Origin: an uncultured Clostridia bacterium
GTDB taxonomy: Bacteria > Bacillota > Clostridia > Oscillospirales > Acutalibacteraceae
NCBI GenBank assembly: GCA_946006915.1
Contig: CAMFZK010000028.1
Location: 1-10,898, forward strand
Length of the DNA: 10,898 bases
Reading direction: 5' to 3'
Positions within the stretch are counted from its first letter, which is position 1, and every line of letters begins with the position of its first letter. Position numbers and translations under genes: made by a program. Below the pieces are notes generated by a model that saw only the letters and a list, made by a program, of their open reading frames with translations, was not told where the DNA came from and did not search any database. Below, piece after piece: positions 1 to 7,743 of this stretch.

Positions 1-28
1 TTTATTATTTATCAAGCGAGTTTTCTTT

Positions 29-910
29 CTATTCTGTTATCGGCATTGCTATGGTGGTCGTAACAGCATTTTTTAACTCAGCACGTTGCTGTCGTCGTCT
101 TGCGTTGATTTCATCTTTATGTGATTCATAATATCTTCGCTGTCTCTCTCGTTCTTTTTCCGGGTGAATTTTGCGATATTCTTTGTCGTAAGCTGCTCTT
201 TGTGCTTTGATTTCCGGTTTTTGACGATGAAGTTTCAGTGCTGCCAATCGTTCTTCTCGATGTTCTTCATAATATTTCTTTCCTTTTTCTCGCAACAGTT
301 CTTTATTTTGTTCTCGGTACTCAGCGAAATAATTGGGGTTATTTTTCTTCCAATTTTCCATATTGGCTTTATGCCGCCAATCTTCCGGTAAAATACAGTC
401 TCCATGCTGGCAGTTAAAACAATCAAATTTACATTTCGGCATAATTGCTTCCGGGACTGTTTTTTCTTGTTTAACATAGTGGGTTCGATACCATTCACGC
501 GCACGTTGTCGGTAAAATTCCGCATCGGAGTGATAACGGTCACGATTTTGCTTTCTTCGTCTTTCTTGATAATCGCCAAAAAGGGTATTATATAATTCGT
601 AGTTTTGGCGGTGAATGATTTTGTGCAATGCTTGTTCTTTTTTGCGTTCTTGTTCAATGGAAAGAGGTAGGACTTTCGTCATAACTCGGCCGTTGACATA
701 CAAAGGTTCTGATAGCCGTTTTTCTGTTGACATTGTGCAACCGGTGTAATCACAGGTCACACAATCTCGTTTACATACTTTTCCTACTTCGGAAAATCCT
801 TTGAGTTCTTTACAACGATGATATAACGGGCAGTTATAATAGTTTTTACAACATTCATATTGTTTCATTCGACAAATATGAGGGTGGGGATCGTAATACT
901 GATAAAGCAT
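29..910 (-). CDS. Cys-rich, highly charged protein of unknown function
   Basis: I do not recognise this 293-residue protein. The start is well supported: an AGGAGG box (921-926) sits 10 nt before the ATG. The N-terminal 60 residues contain nine cysteines. One cluster, C46-x3-C50-x2-C53-x4-C58, is repeated with identical spacing at C160-x3-C164-x2-C167-x4-C172, which looks like two copies of a small metal-binding knuckle (inference). The rest, about residues 85-148 and 185-285, is helical, very rich in Arg/Lys/Glu/Gln/Tyr, with irregular repeats around YY-E-x-H-[RK] and YR. Such stretches occur in phage and mobile-element proteins that bind nucleic acid. There is no signal peptide or membrane span. 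About 14 of 32 Arg codons are CGA, a bias not obvious in the pilus genes I sampled. It lies downstream of the coupling protein but has its own candidate promoter. An accessory or regulatory protein of the mobile element is possible; the function is unknown. Confidence 0.75.
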   Translation of the reverse strand: MLYQYYDPHPHICRMKQYECCKNYYNCPLYHRCKELKGFSEVGKVCKRDCVTCDYTGCTMSTEKRLSEPLYVNGRVMTKVLPLSIEQERKKEQALHKIIHRQNYELYNTLFGDYQERRRKQNRDRYHSDAEFYRQRAREWYRTHYVKQEKTVPEAIMPKCKFDCFNCQHGDCILPEDWRHKANMENWKKNNPNYFAEYREQNKELLREKGKKYYEEHREERLAALKLHRQKPEIKAQRAAYDKEYRKIHPEKERERQRRYYESHKDEINARRRQQRAELKNAVTTTIAMPITE

Positions 911-957
911 TTTTAATTGACCTCCTTTTTCGCTTTAACGGTCTTTCGTATTTTGTG

Positions 958-986
958 AGTTTATCGACAATTAAATCCTTTGGCAA
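958..986 (-). promoter_or_regulatory. Candidate sigma-A promoter for the Cys-rich gene
   Basis: Read on the minus strand, TTGCCA (981-986, five of six matches to the -35 consensus) is separated by exactly 17 nt from TAAACT (958-963, four of six matches to the -10 consensus). Transcription would begin near 951, giving a leader of about 40 nt with the AGGAGG box before the start at 910. It sits in the only sizeable gap (126 bp) between the coupling protein and the next gene. The -10 match is modest, so this is a candidate only. Confidence 0.4.
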
Positions 987-1013
987 AAATCCACGGCAGA
1001 AATACGCACTTGC

Positions 1014-1033
1014 AAAATGATAATAATCATTTT
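1014..1033 (-). terminator. Weak AT-rich hairpin after the coupling protein gene
   Basis: A perfect 8-bp inverted repeat, AAAATGAT and ATCATTTT with a 4-nt loop, begins three bases after the TAA of the coupling protein gene. The 3' arm ends in four U's in the minus-strand transcript, then GC. The stem has only two G-C pairs, so it is at best a leaky terminator or an mRNA 3'-end stabiliser. Its position at the operon end is what makes it worth listing. Confidence 0.35.
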
Positions 1034-1036
1034 CTA

Positions 1037-3004
1037 TTATTTATTAAGTGCTTTTAGGTTATCTAAAAAAGAACGTTCAAACTCATTTTTAATTTGTTCG
1101 GGGTTTGAATTTTCTGCGATTTGCTCTTTTTCATCGGTAGCGATTTCGGAAAATTTCGGTTTATTTTGTCTTGCCCGTGCACTTTCTGCTTCCTCAAAAA
1201 CATCAAATTTCGGTTTGTTTCTTATATTCATAAAATCTTTATAATGCTCGTCATAAAGTTTCTCGTACTGTTCTGCTATATCCGTATTGTTTTTAACGTG
1301 ACTGCCGGTGTTATTTCCTAACAGTTCAAACAACGGGAGCTTATCAGTTCGGAACTTTTTGGCGAATATAGGATAATAGTTTGATATAATAATTATACTT
1401 TTATCCTTTTTCAAATGCTCTATTTCATCGGCGGTAAGCAGACTTCTTCCTGTGGCTCTCTCATTTATATGACCTTGCCCGGACATACCGGTTTGATATG
1501 AAATATCATTACCGAATATTGTTGTCTTGCCTAAACGCTCCGAAATCATTTTATTTGTCTCTGTATCCGAAGTTCCGAGATAATTAAATATTGCACAGTT
1601 AGACATTATTGTTTTTTCGGATTTATCATAATTTTTCTTTAACTGTTGCAGGTCTTGAATTATCATCAATGCCCGTATGTTTTGGGAACGTATGGTACTT
1701 ACCGTATCGGCCCAATTAGGCAGTATGCCCGTGTTGGCAAATTCGTCCAGTTCAAACGAAACCATCATTGGCAGACTTCCGTTGTACTTATTTTTGGCTA
1801 TGGTTTTTAAACGGTTTACCGCTGTGCTGATGAACATTGAAGAAATCGCCTGATAGGTTCTGTCTCCCTCCGGTACGATTAAAAATATGGCGGTCTTTTC
1901 CTCTGCAAGAGAATCGAAGTCCATTTCGTCCTTTTGGGTTAAAATCTGCAAGTCCTCATTTGCCCAGAGCCGAAGTCGTGAAGTAAGAGAAATAACAACC
2001 GACTGCAATGTTTCGGGAGCCGCCTGTTTTACTAATCGCCAATTTAATACTGCAGGGGAATAAGGGTTTTCAATTTCCGTTCTTTGCATTGCACGTTCTA
2101 TCTCGCAGTAAGGAGAAACCTTGCCGTTTACAATTTCCACCGATGCGGCAAGACACAAACATCGGTAAAATGTCTTTTCCTCTTCCGGGGTATCAAGGAT
2201 ATACAGAATAGCCGCCGTAAGCAGCATAGATAGTGTATCTTCCCAAAATGCCTCTCCGGTTTGTGCGCCCTCTTTTCGTGAGTTTATTACGAAGGTATTT
2301 ACAAGTTTATCAACATCTATATTATTCTCGCAATACGAAATAGGGTTAAAACAGTTAGAATACTTTAAATTTTCTAAATTTAAAACCCTTACCTTGTAAC
2401 CGTTTTTCTTAAGTATTTTATAAAGAAATTTATATAGGTCGCCCTTAACGTCTGTAATAATATAACTTCCGAATTGATACATAATATCCGGTATTAACTT
2501 TGTAAACGATTTACCCGACCCGGAACCGCCCACCACAAGTTCATTAAGATTATTTAATTCATTGTTTTCGGGGTGTACCGAAATGTTATCTGCTAACGGT
2601 ATTAAGCCGGCAGTTTCACAATGTTTAAAATTCCTTTTTTCGCTGTAAGAAGCCCACCTTGCCGAACCGTGTTCCACGCCGGCGAAATTTCTTTTGCGGT
2701 GCATACTGAAAAGAAGAAAACAAAAGATTATTATATTTACATACCAAACGGCGCCGATGCAACGTAAAATATCAATAAGTGTTTTTGGATTTAAGGGAAT
2801 TTTTGCATAAGTCATAAAGCCGACAAGCGATAAAACAAACGCATATATATTTGGATTATCGGAATCAGCATTTGCGTGCAAATAACACAAATAGTTATAT
2901 GCGATAAGTGACTCAATAAAGAATATAAAAAGAATTATCAAAGTGCAGAAAAACCACTTAAACCCCTTTTGTTTTGTTCTTAAAACGTTTTTTGCGCCAC
3001 TCAT
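1037..3004 (-). CDS. virD4: VirD4/TraG-type conjugative coupling protein (T4CP ATPase)
   Basis: A 655-residue type IV coupling protein, the inner-membrane ATPase that recruits relaxase-bound DNA and passes it to a conjugation channel. The N-terminus has three hydrophobic segments (about residues 17-42, 53-69 and 80-101), then the HGSARWAS signature (112-119) seen in Firmicutes VirD4-like proteins of the CD1115 type. Walker A is GGSGSGKS (159-166). ITDVKGDL (183-190) and the AFWEDTL region (252-258) are family motifs. Walker B is FELDEFANTG (417-426), followed by STIRSQNIRALMIIQDLQQL (436-455), which carries the arginine and sensor region. The length is normal for the family and it appears intact. 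The C-terminal tail (from about 565) is charged and repeats NKPKF at 596-600 and 614-618; such tails often contact the relaxase. AGGAGG (3014-3019) sits 9 nt before the ATG. It starts 19 bp after the last pilus-type gene, which suggests co-transcription. Confidence 0.93.
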   Translation of the reverse strand: MSGAKNVLRTKQKGFKWFFCTLIILFIFFIESLIAYNYLCYLHANADSDNPNIYAFVLSLVGFMTYAKIPLNPKTLIDILRCIGAVWYVNIIIFCFLLFSMHRKRNFAGVEHGSARWASYSEKRNFKHCETAGLIPLADNISVHPENNELNNLNELVVGGSGSGKSFTKLIPDIMYQFGSYIITDVKGDLYKFLYKILKKNGYKVRVLNLENLKYSNCFNPISYCENNIDVDKLVNTFVINSRKEGAQTGEAFWEDTLSMLLTAAILYILDTPEEEKTFYRCLCLAASVEIVNGKVSPYCEIERAMQRTEIENPYSPAVLNWRLVKQAAPETLQSVVISLTSRLRLWANEDLQILTQKDEMDFDSLAEEKTAIFLIVPEGDRTYQAISSMFISTAVNRLKTIAKNKYNGSLPMMVSFELDEFANTGILPNWADTVSTIRSQNIRALMIIQDLQQLKKNYDKSEKTIMSNCAIFNYLGTSDTETNKMISERLGKTTIFGNDISYQTGMSGQGHINERATGRSLLTADEIEHLKKDKSIIIISNYYPIFAKKFRTDKLPLFELLGNNTGSHVKNNTDIAEQYEKLYDEHYKDFMNIRNKPKFDVFEEAESARARQNKPKFSEIATDEKEQIAENSNPEQIKNEFERSFLDNLKALNK

Positions 3005-3023
3005 ATAAAATTACCTCCTACGT

Positions 3024-3488
3024 TTAAAAAGTGTCTTCAAAGGACGAATTGATAGAAATAGGAGCAACAGCGTTACTTATTTGAACTCCGCAAAAATACA
3101 ATGGCACCGTGACGGTACATTCCATTTTCATATTCAATTCTGAATTGTCTACCGTTAATGAGGGAATACTGACAGAATATATTAAATCGGGGTTGAGTTT
3201 TTCAAAGTGTCCGCCGGAATCAGTAAAACCGCAAAAACTTACAAGTCTTTGATTGTAATCGTCTGCAGAAAAGGAAATGATATTGTCTTTACTGTCTTTT
3301 ATCTCGTTAAATATTTTTATAGACTTTTCGCTGACGTATGCGTCAAGTACGGTTCGGGCTGAACTTTTAAAAGATTGAATATTTGCGACAGCACTCCAAA
3401 ATGTCATAATAAGCATTATAAGAATGCAGATAAACAGGGTTATGAAAGCGCTTTTTAAATAAGCGGCTCCTTCTTTAAATTTTATCAT
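3024..3488 (-). CDS. Small single-span protein, possible second pseudopilin
   Basis: A 154-residue protein with a short charged N-terminus, one strong transmembrane helix (about residues 14-36) and a beta-rich extracytoplasmic part containing three cysteines. I do not recognise a named family. The N-terminal sequence KEG|AAYLK resembles the prepilin-type site of its neighbour, with G7 as the possible cleavage point, but the usual acidic residue at +5 is Lys, so processing is doubtful. TadE/TadF-type pseudopilins often come in pairs after tadC, and this gene holds that position, 7 bp after the TadE-like gene. Its Shine-Dalgarno (TGGAAG) is embedded in the last Trp-Lys codons of that gene, so the two are probably translated together. 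It precedes the coupling protein gene. The role as a minor pilus or channel component is inferred from order and topology only. Confidence 0.62.
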   Translation of the reverse strand: MIKFKEGAAYLKSAFITLFICILIMLIMTFWSAVANIQSFKSSARTVLDAYVSEKSIKIFNEIKDSKDNIISFSADDYNQRLVSFCGFTDSGGHFEKLNPDLIYSVSIPSLTVDNSELNMKMECTVTVPLYFCGVQISNAVAPISINSSFEDTF

Positions 3489-3495
3489 TTGATTA

Positions 3496-3906
3496 TCACT
3501 TCCAATACTTTTCGCTTAGTCCTGCACGTGTGGAAGACACCGTTATGGGAATACTGAAACCGCCACAGCCCTTTAACTCTGTGTCTTTTGTAACCGTTAC
3601 TTGCATTACTTCTCCTAATTGCACGGTTTTATCGGGCTGACTGTGCCACTCTGACACATCTACTGTAACTTCAAAATCGAAATAGGTATCTTCAAGGTTC
3701 TGTTTTGCTTCATCGAATTTTGTCCCTAAACTGCCAGTATATGTAGCAACTTGTAGTAAATCATCGGTTATTTTGTCAAGTTGAACTTTTAAGGAAACGA
3801 AACTGAAAACGTTTATTACGATAATTAACATTATTACAACGAGAACCATAACTATACAATACTCTAAAAATGCTTCGCCTTTTTTTGCGTGGGATGTTTT
3901 CTTCAC
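3496..3906 (-). CDS. TadE-like pseudopilin (DUF4320-like)
   Basis: A 136-residue pseudopilin-like protein. The N-terminus carries a class III prepilin signal: KKG10|EAFLEY, with Glu at +5 and Tyr at +6, the pattern that the Flp/TadE prepilin peptidases recognise. A hydrophobic helix follows directly (about 16-38), then a beta-rich domain ending in GCGGFSIPITVSSTRAGLSEK, reminiscent of the DUF4320 family of clostridial proteins (from memory). The start codon is GTG; no ATG lies upstream in frame nearby, and the next internal Met (residue 20) would delete the cleavage site. A GGTGG-like ribosome site lies 12 nt or less before it, in the short gap after the TadC-like gene. The role is probably that of a minor pilin that primes or caps the fibre. 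Confidence 0.75.
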   Translation of the reverse strand: MKKTSHAKKGEAFLEYCIVMVLVVIMLIIVINVFSFVSLKVQLDKITDDLLQVATYTGSLGTKFDEAKQNLEDTYFDFEVTVDVSEWHSQPDKTVQLGEVMQVTVTKDTELKGCGGFSIPITVSSTRAGLSEKYWK

Positions 3907-3918
3907 TTTCGCACCACC

Positions 3919-4788
3919 CTATTTAAAAATAATACTAAAACTCTTTGATATAGAGAGCAAAACGACAACTATATATAGAATCATAAAGCAAATAAAAAGT
4001 GCCATTGATAAGCGGCTTACACGGTGTGGAACTTTATTTGCTTTTCTTAATAACTGTTGGCGCTGTATATCGCTGAATTTAAGCGATAACGATTGCCAAT
4101 AAAACAATGTGTCGCCGCCTTCGACAATGCTTATAAGTCCACGGCAGACATCACTCATCATAGGAGAGCCGACACGGCTTTCCAATCTCTTAATCGCTTC
4201 GATTTCATTTCCCGAACGAATATCTGCGGCGGTTATTTTTAATTCCTTTTTTAAATATTCACCGGCATTAGCAGAATAATTTTCTATCATTCCCAACAAA
4301 TCACGGCTATGCCTTAATGTACCCTCAATAGAAAAAACGAATCTCGGAAGTTCGGTTTCTATTTCCTCAATTTTCGTTTTAATCTGCTTTGTAAGTTGAA
4401 CGGAGTTTTGGTACTTTAAAAAGGCGATTACCAAAACTCCGACCGACAAGATAGGGGAGAAGTAATAAGCGGGCAAAGCCAAAAACGCAATTACTAACGC
4501 TTTCACAATACAATTTGATATGTGCCGTTCGGGTGTAATCTCTAAACCGGCGGTTTGCAGGTTGCTTAATATTACGGCTCTTTTGTATTCGTTAATTTTG
4601 ATTGATTTTTCAAATGCTCTTGCAAATTTTTCAAGGGAATTATTTATCCCGGTAAAGCCGTTTGAATTTCCTTTTATTAAATGTTCGGCGGCGTTTTCGG
4701 TTTTGCGGTAAGGTAATTTCAAGCAATCGCTTAAAATTAGAATGATTCCCACCGCAAAAATAACACCGGCAATTATTTGTATCAGCAT
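3919..4788 (-). CDS. tadC: TadC-like type II/IV secretion system F-domain membrane protein
   Basis: A 289-residue polytopic membrane protein, the second of a TadB/TadC pair forming the inner-membrane platform on which the secretion ATPase works. Hydrophobic segments are at about 4-20, 93-125 and 259-280. Between them lies the helical cytoplasmic F-type domain, with ETELPRFVFSIEGTLRHSRD (about 144-163) and the GLISIVEGGDTLFYWQSL region (217-234), matching the usual 'leads into a helical bundle with an EGG-type turn' pattern of this family. An AGGAGA box (4797-4802) overlaps the stop codon of the TadB-like gene and serves the ATG. Identity as TadC rather than a second TadB rests on position after tadB and on length; sequence similarity within this family is low. 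Confidence 0.78.
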   Translation of the reverse strand: MLIQIIAGVIFAVGIILILSDCLKLPYRKTENAAEHLIKGNSNGFTGINNSLEKFARAFEKSIKINEYKRAVILSNLQTAGLEITPERHISNCIVKALVIAFLALPAYYFSPILSVGVLVIAFLKYQNSVQLTKQIKTKIEEIETELPRFVFSIEGTLRHSRDLLGMIENYSANAGEYLKKELKITAADIRSGNEIEAIKRLESRVGSPMMSDVCRGLISIVEGGDTLFYWQSLSLKFSDIQRQQLLRKANKVPHRVSRLSMALFICFMILYIVVVLLSISKSFSIIFK

Positions 4789-4800
4789 ATTTACTTTCTC

Positions 4801-5724
4801 CTATCTCTTGTATTCAAGCGGTTTTGTAAATTTGAATAAAAGCAGTATTGTAATAAGCAGTACAACTCCGCTAAGTCCGAGTACGATTTTACCGGGGGTA
4901 GTAAGTACTAAAGTAAAAAACCATTCTTTATTAAGGAAATAAAGAAGCGGTACACTGCCGATTACCATAAACACCATTCCCCAAAACTCGTTCCTGGCGG
5001 ATTGAATCATTGTATCAAGTTCATTGTTCACGGTTCTAATATCTGTTAGTTTACGGACGATTGGTTGAAGATTATCTTTTTGAACACGGTCATTCTGACA
5101 AAGTATAAGGGTATTACACCACTCGAAAAAAACCGAATTGTCTATTTTGTCACGCATAAGTAAGATTGCGGAATTAACGTTTGAATCTATTGCGGTAACC
5201 TCGATTAAAAATTCATAAAATACCTGTCTCAAGGGTGGTTTTATGTAATTTATATTTTCTCTAACGGCACTAACTAAATCTTCGGAACGAAGATAAGAAG
5301 TGGTAACAACGGATAGAGCCGTTTCCAATTCCACTTCGGTTTGCTTTTTATAAGCCGATATATTCTTTCTTGCATACAAAAACGGTATCATAGCAAAGGT
5401 TACAGATAATGCAGGTATCAAAAAAGCATTTTTGATAGCAAGTGCAAGGAAAACACCGAATAGAAACAGCACTGCAGATAATGTAAGGATTTTCGAATAA
5501 CTCTTTTGTTTGCCGGTAGAAGAAAGAGAGGATTTAAACCTAACAAGCGCCTTTATCAGATTACTCCGTTTTCTATTTCCACGGGCTTCGGCTGATTTTA
5601 TTTTCAAGGTTCTTTCTTTAAAAATAATACTGTTAATTATTTCTGAAATTCCGTCAGGTGTTATACCTATTATTAGGGTAACACCTACTGCCGCTAATAA
5701 GGCGGCCAAAATCGTTAAAAACAT
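4801..5724 (-). CDS. tadB: TadB-like type II/IV secretion system F-domain membrane protein
   Basis: A 307-residue membrane platform protein. Hydrophobic segments are seen at about 2-21, 80-97, 99-118, 247-264 and 276-298, with a basic cytoplasmic loop (about 36-75) and a central helical F domain (about 122-245) containing ELETALSVVTTSYLRSEDLVSAV, the part that normally contacts the ATPase. It starts 2 bp after the stop of the cpaF gene. Its ribosome site (AAGGGG) is formed by the last Glu-Gly-Ala codons of cpaF, so translation is coupled and a fixed ratio of ATPase and platform is likely. Family assignment is by topology, position and the pairing with the following gene. Confidence 0.82.
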   Translation of the reverse strand: MFLTILAALLAAVGVTLIIGITPDGISEIINSIIFKERTLKIKSAEARGNRKRSNLIKALVRFKSSLSSTGKQKSYSKILTLSAVLFLFGVFLALAIKNAFLIPALSVTFAMIPFLYARKNISAYKKQTEVELETALSVVTTSYLRSEDLVSAVRENINYIKPPLRQVFYEFLIEVTAIDSNVNSAILLMRDKIDNSVFFEWCNTLILCQNDRVQKDNLQPIVRKLTDIRTVNNELDTMIQSARNEFWGMVFMVIGSVPLLYFLNKEWFFTLVLTTPGKIVLGLSGVVLLITILLLFKFTKPLEYKR

Positions 5725-5726
5725 AT

Positions 5727-7028
5727 TTACGCCCCTTCTGTAAATTTATTTAATAAATCTATCGGTGCACCGAACTGCAAAAGACGGTTCTTTAAATCTT
5801 CGGATATTGTATTTACCTGCTCAAATTCACCCTCGATTTTCAGTTTGCCTTCTTCCAAACGGTTGCTTGTAATCTTATAACCGAACAACTTGCGGTATTC
5901 TCTCTTTCCGTCGGACGTAATATGACATTCGGATATATCCATTATCTTACGGGAATTGTCCTCTAATTTATGAATATATATTACTACCGGAAATGCCATT
6001 GCGGCTTGTGATACCGATATATCAAAATCAATGTCATATTTCTTTTTACACAGTAGAGCCAAGCGTATGTGTGCTGCATCGGCAGCAAGAGCATGCACGG
6101 TTGATACAACCGTATGACCGGTTAAAGATGCTTCAACGGCATTGTACGCCTCTGTATCTCTCATTTCGCCCACAACAATAATATCCGGATTGAAACGCAA
6201 TGAAGCAATCACTAAATCTTCTTGACTTATGTCATACTTTTCATTTTCGGACGGTCGGGAAATGGTATGTATAACATTGTTTACTATTTTTCCGTTTTTG
6301 TCTGTTCTTGTGAGCGATAATTCACGTGAACCGGATTCTATAGTAAATACTCTTTTGCTATCCGGTATAGAGGTTAGCAATGCGTTTAAAAGGGTTGTTT
6401 TACCGCTTGAAGTTACGCCTGCCACAACAAACGATACGCCGTATCTAAGGCACATACAAAGAAAATCCATCATTTTTTCGGTGGCGGTGCCGTGACTGAT
6501 AATTTCTTTCGGCGTGATTTTATTAGGATGTAGCAGTCTGGCAGAAGCACTTATACCTCGTCCCTCGTCAACGATAGGTTCTTTTAGGGCGGTAATTCGT
6601 GTATTATTAGGCAAATGCCCCTGTGCTATCGGTATTGCATTGTCAATTATCATATTTGAACGGTGCAGAAGCCGTTTAACGATATCAACGGCGTGTTCCG
6701 GACTTCGAAAATGTTCGGGAAGTTTTTCTATGTGTCCGTCATTAAACGTTACCGCAATATCGTTCCAACAGTTAATGTTAATTTCTTCAACATCCGGGCG
6801 GTTTAAGAAAGGTGTAATAACAGAGTATTCTGCCATTTCGTTATATGCTTTTTCGGATATTTGCGAAAAAGTCATATTCTCGACCGAATAATCTTTGTCC
6901 CTTAAACGCTTTTCTATATACGCCTTTAACTGGATGTTTTTTTGTTCTTCCAATAAGGCGGCTGGATAAGAAGATGATATATACCCTTGTAAATCTTTAA
7001 GGACGGCCTCAAAACTTAAAAGCGGCAT
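5727..7028 (-). CDS. cpaF: CpaF/TadA-type secretion ATPase (VirB11/GspE superfamily)
   Basis: A 433-residue cytoplasmic hexameric ATPase that powers pilus assembly. The N-terminal domain shows the expected DVEEININCWNDIAVTF stretch (79-95), and DNAIPIAQGHLPNNTRITAL (129-148) matches the usual 'PMVDARLPDGSRVNA' segment. Walker A is GVTSSGKTT (204-212), the Asp box is FTIESGSREL (228-237), Walker B is PDIIVVGEMRD (281-291) and the His box is LTGHTVVSTVHA (302-313). All catalytic motifs are present and the length is typical, so it should be active. The Asp box differs from the common IEDxxEL form, having Ser where Asp is usual. The gene starts with a 1-bp TAATG overlap with the TadZ-like gene, and the next gene begins 2 bp after its end. 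CpaF rather than GspE or PilB because it lacks their long N-terminal and zinc domains and lies in a Tad-type gene order. Confidence 0.93.
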   Translation of the reverse strand: MPLLSFEAVLKDLQGYISSSYPAALLEEQKNIQLKAYIEKRLRDKDYSVENMTFSQISEKAYNEMAEYSVITPFLNRPDVEEININCWNDIAVTFNDGHIEKLPEHFRSPEHAVDIVKRLLHRSNMIIDNAIPIAQGHLPNNTRITALKEPIVDEGRGISASARLLHPNKITPKEIISHGTATEKMMDFLCMCLRYGVSFVVAGVTSSGKTTLLNALLTSIPDSKRVFTIESGSRELSLTRTDKNGKIVNNVIHTISRPSENEKYDISQEDLVIASLRFNPDIIVVGEMRDTEAYNAVEASLTGHTVVSTVHALAADAAHIRLALLCKKKYDIDFDISVSQAAMAFPVVIYIHKLEDNSRKIMDISECHITSDGKREYRKLFGYKITSNRLEEGKLKIEGEFEQVNTISEDLKNRLLQFGAPIDLLNKFTEGA

Positions 7029-7741
7029 TAAATCACCGCCTTAGCAATTCCTTGAACCGATTTTCTAAAACTCATATCAGGTAACGTTTCGGTTAGCGTT
7101 CCGCAAAGCGCCTGTTTCTTAACAGACAGAGAAAACGGTACGGTATAGTGTATTTTCAACTTTTTCTTTACGGTTTCTTCGGGCATATAAAAATCTTTGT
7201 CCGGGATGTTTAGAACGTTTATTTGATTACCGATTTTTGAAATAAAATTATCATTGGAAGCAAACCAACACATACTTTTTAAATCGGCGGTAACAAGGTT
7301 TATTACGGTGTCGGCATTAGTGACGGCGGCGATTGAAATATTTTCCTGGCAGGAAGCACAGTCGACAATCAAGTAGTCACACAAACCGGAAGCAAGTTTT
7401 AAAAAGGTGGTTGCTTTATCAATCGTAATATCGGGATAACTGTATTTGTTTTCGGTGGCAGAATAACCGATAAATCCCATATTTTCCATTGCCTTTGTAA
7501 CAACCGTATTTTTTAAAATATCGTCCTTTTGAATTTCGTCACGGTCAAGAATTTCACCCAAAGAGAATAAATCCTCTTTGTTCTTGTTAGGGAATATAAA
7601 CGGAAGCGTAGGCGTAGTGTAGTCGGGGGAGATAAATAAAACTATCGGCTTTGAATTATAATAAATTTCTTCGGCCAGTTTTAAGGAGAGAATTGTCTTC
7701 CCGGAAGAGTGGCTTCCGGTTACAGCGATTATTTTACCCAT
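7028..7741 (-). CDS. CpaE/TadZ-like P-loop ATPase
   Basis: A 237-residue cytoplasmic protein with a Walker A GSHSSGKT (residues 9-16) immediately after the first strand and a Walker B-like YLIVDCASC about two thirds of the way along, the layout of MinD/ParA-type ATPases. In Tad systems such a protein (TadZ/CpaE) positions the apparatus. Two points are unusual: the P-loop is a classical GxxxxGKT without the second signature lysine of ParA/MinD proteins, and there is no N-terminal receiver-like domain. I chose the ATG at 7739-7741. A GGAGG box lies 6 nt upstream of it, whereas the possible TTG start two codons earlier would have no spacing at all. The start is 2 bp after the cpaB-like stop. It lies directly before cpaF, as tadZ usually does. 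Confidence 0.7.
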   Translation of the reverse strand: MGKIIAVTGSHSSGKTILSLKLAEEIYYNSKPIVLFISPDYTTPTLPFIFPNKNKEDLFSLGEILDRDEIQKDDILKNTVVTKAMENMGFIGYSATENKYSYPDITIDKATTFLKLASGLCDYLIVDCASCQENISIAAVTNADTVINLVTADLKSMCWFASNDNFISKIGNQINVLNIPDKDFYMPEETVKKKLKIHYTVPFSLSVKKQALCGTLTETLPDMSFRKSVQGIAKAVI

Positions 7742-7743
7742 AT

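Noticed and set aside
235..657. 140-codon minus-strand frame overlapping the Cys-rich gene
   Set aside because: It overlaps the Cys-rich gene, which has the strong ribosome site and repeated Cys motif. The alternative protein is a low-complexity shadow.
6514..6891. 125-codon plus-strand open frame opposite cpaF
   Set aside because: It lies antisense to conserved CpaF motifs, lacks a ribosome site that I can see, and has no recognisable features.
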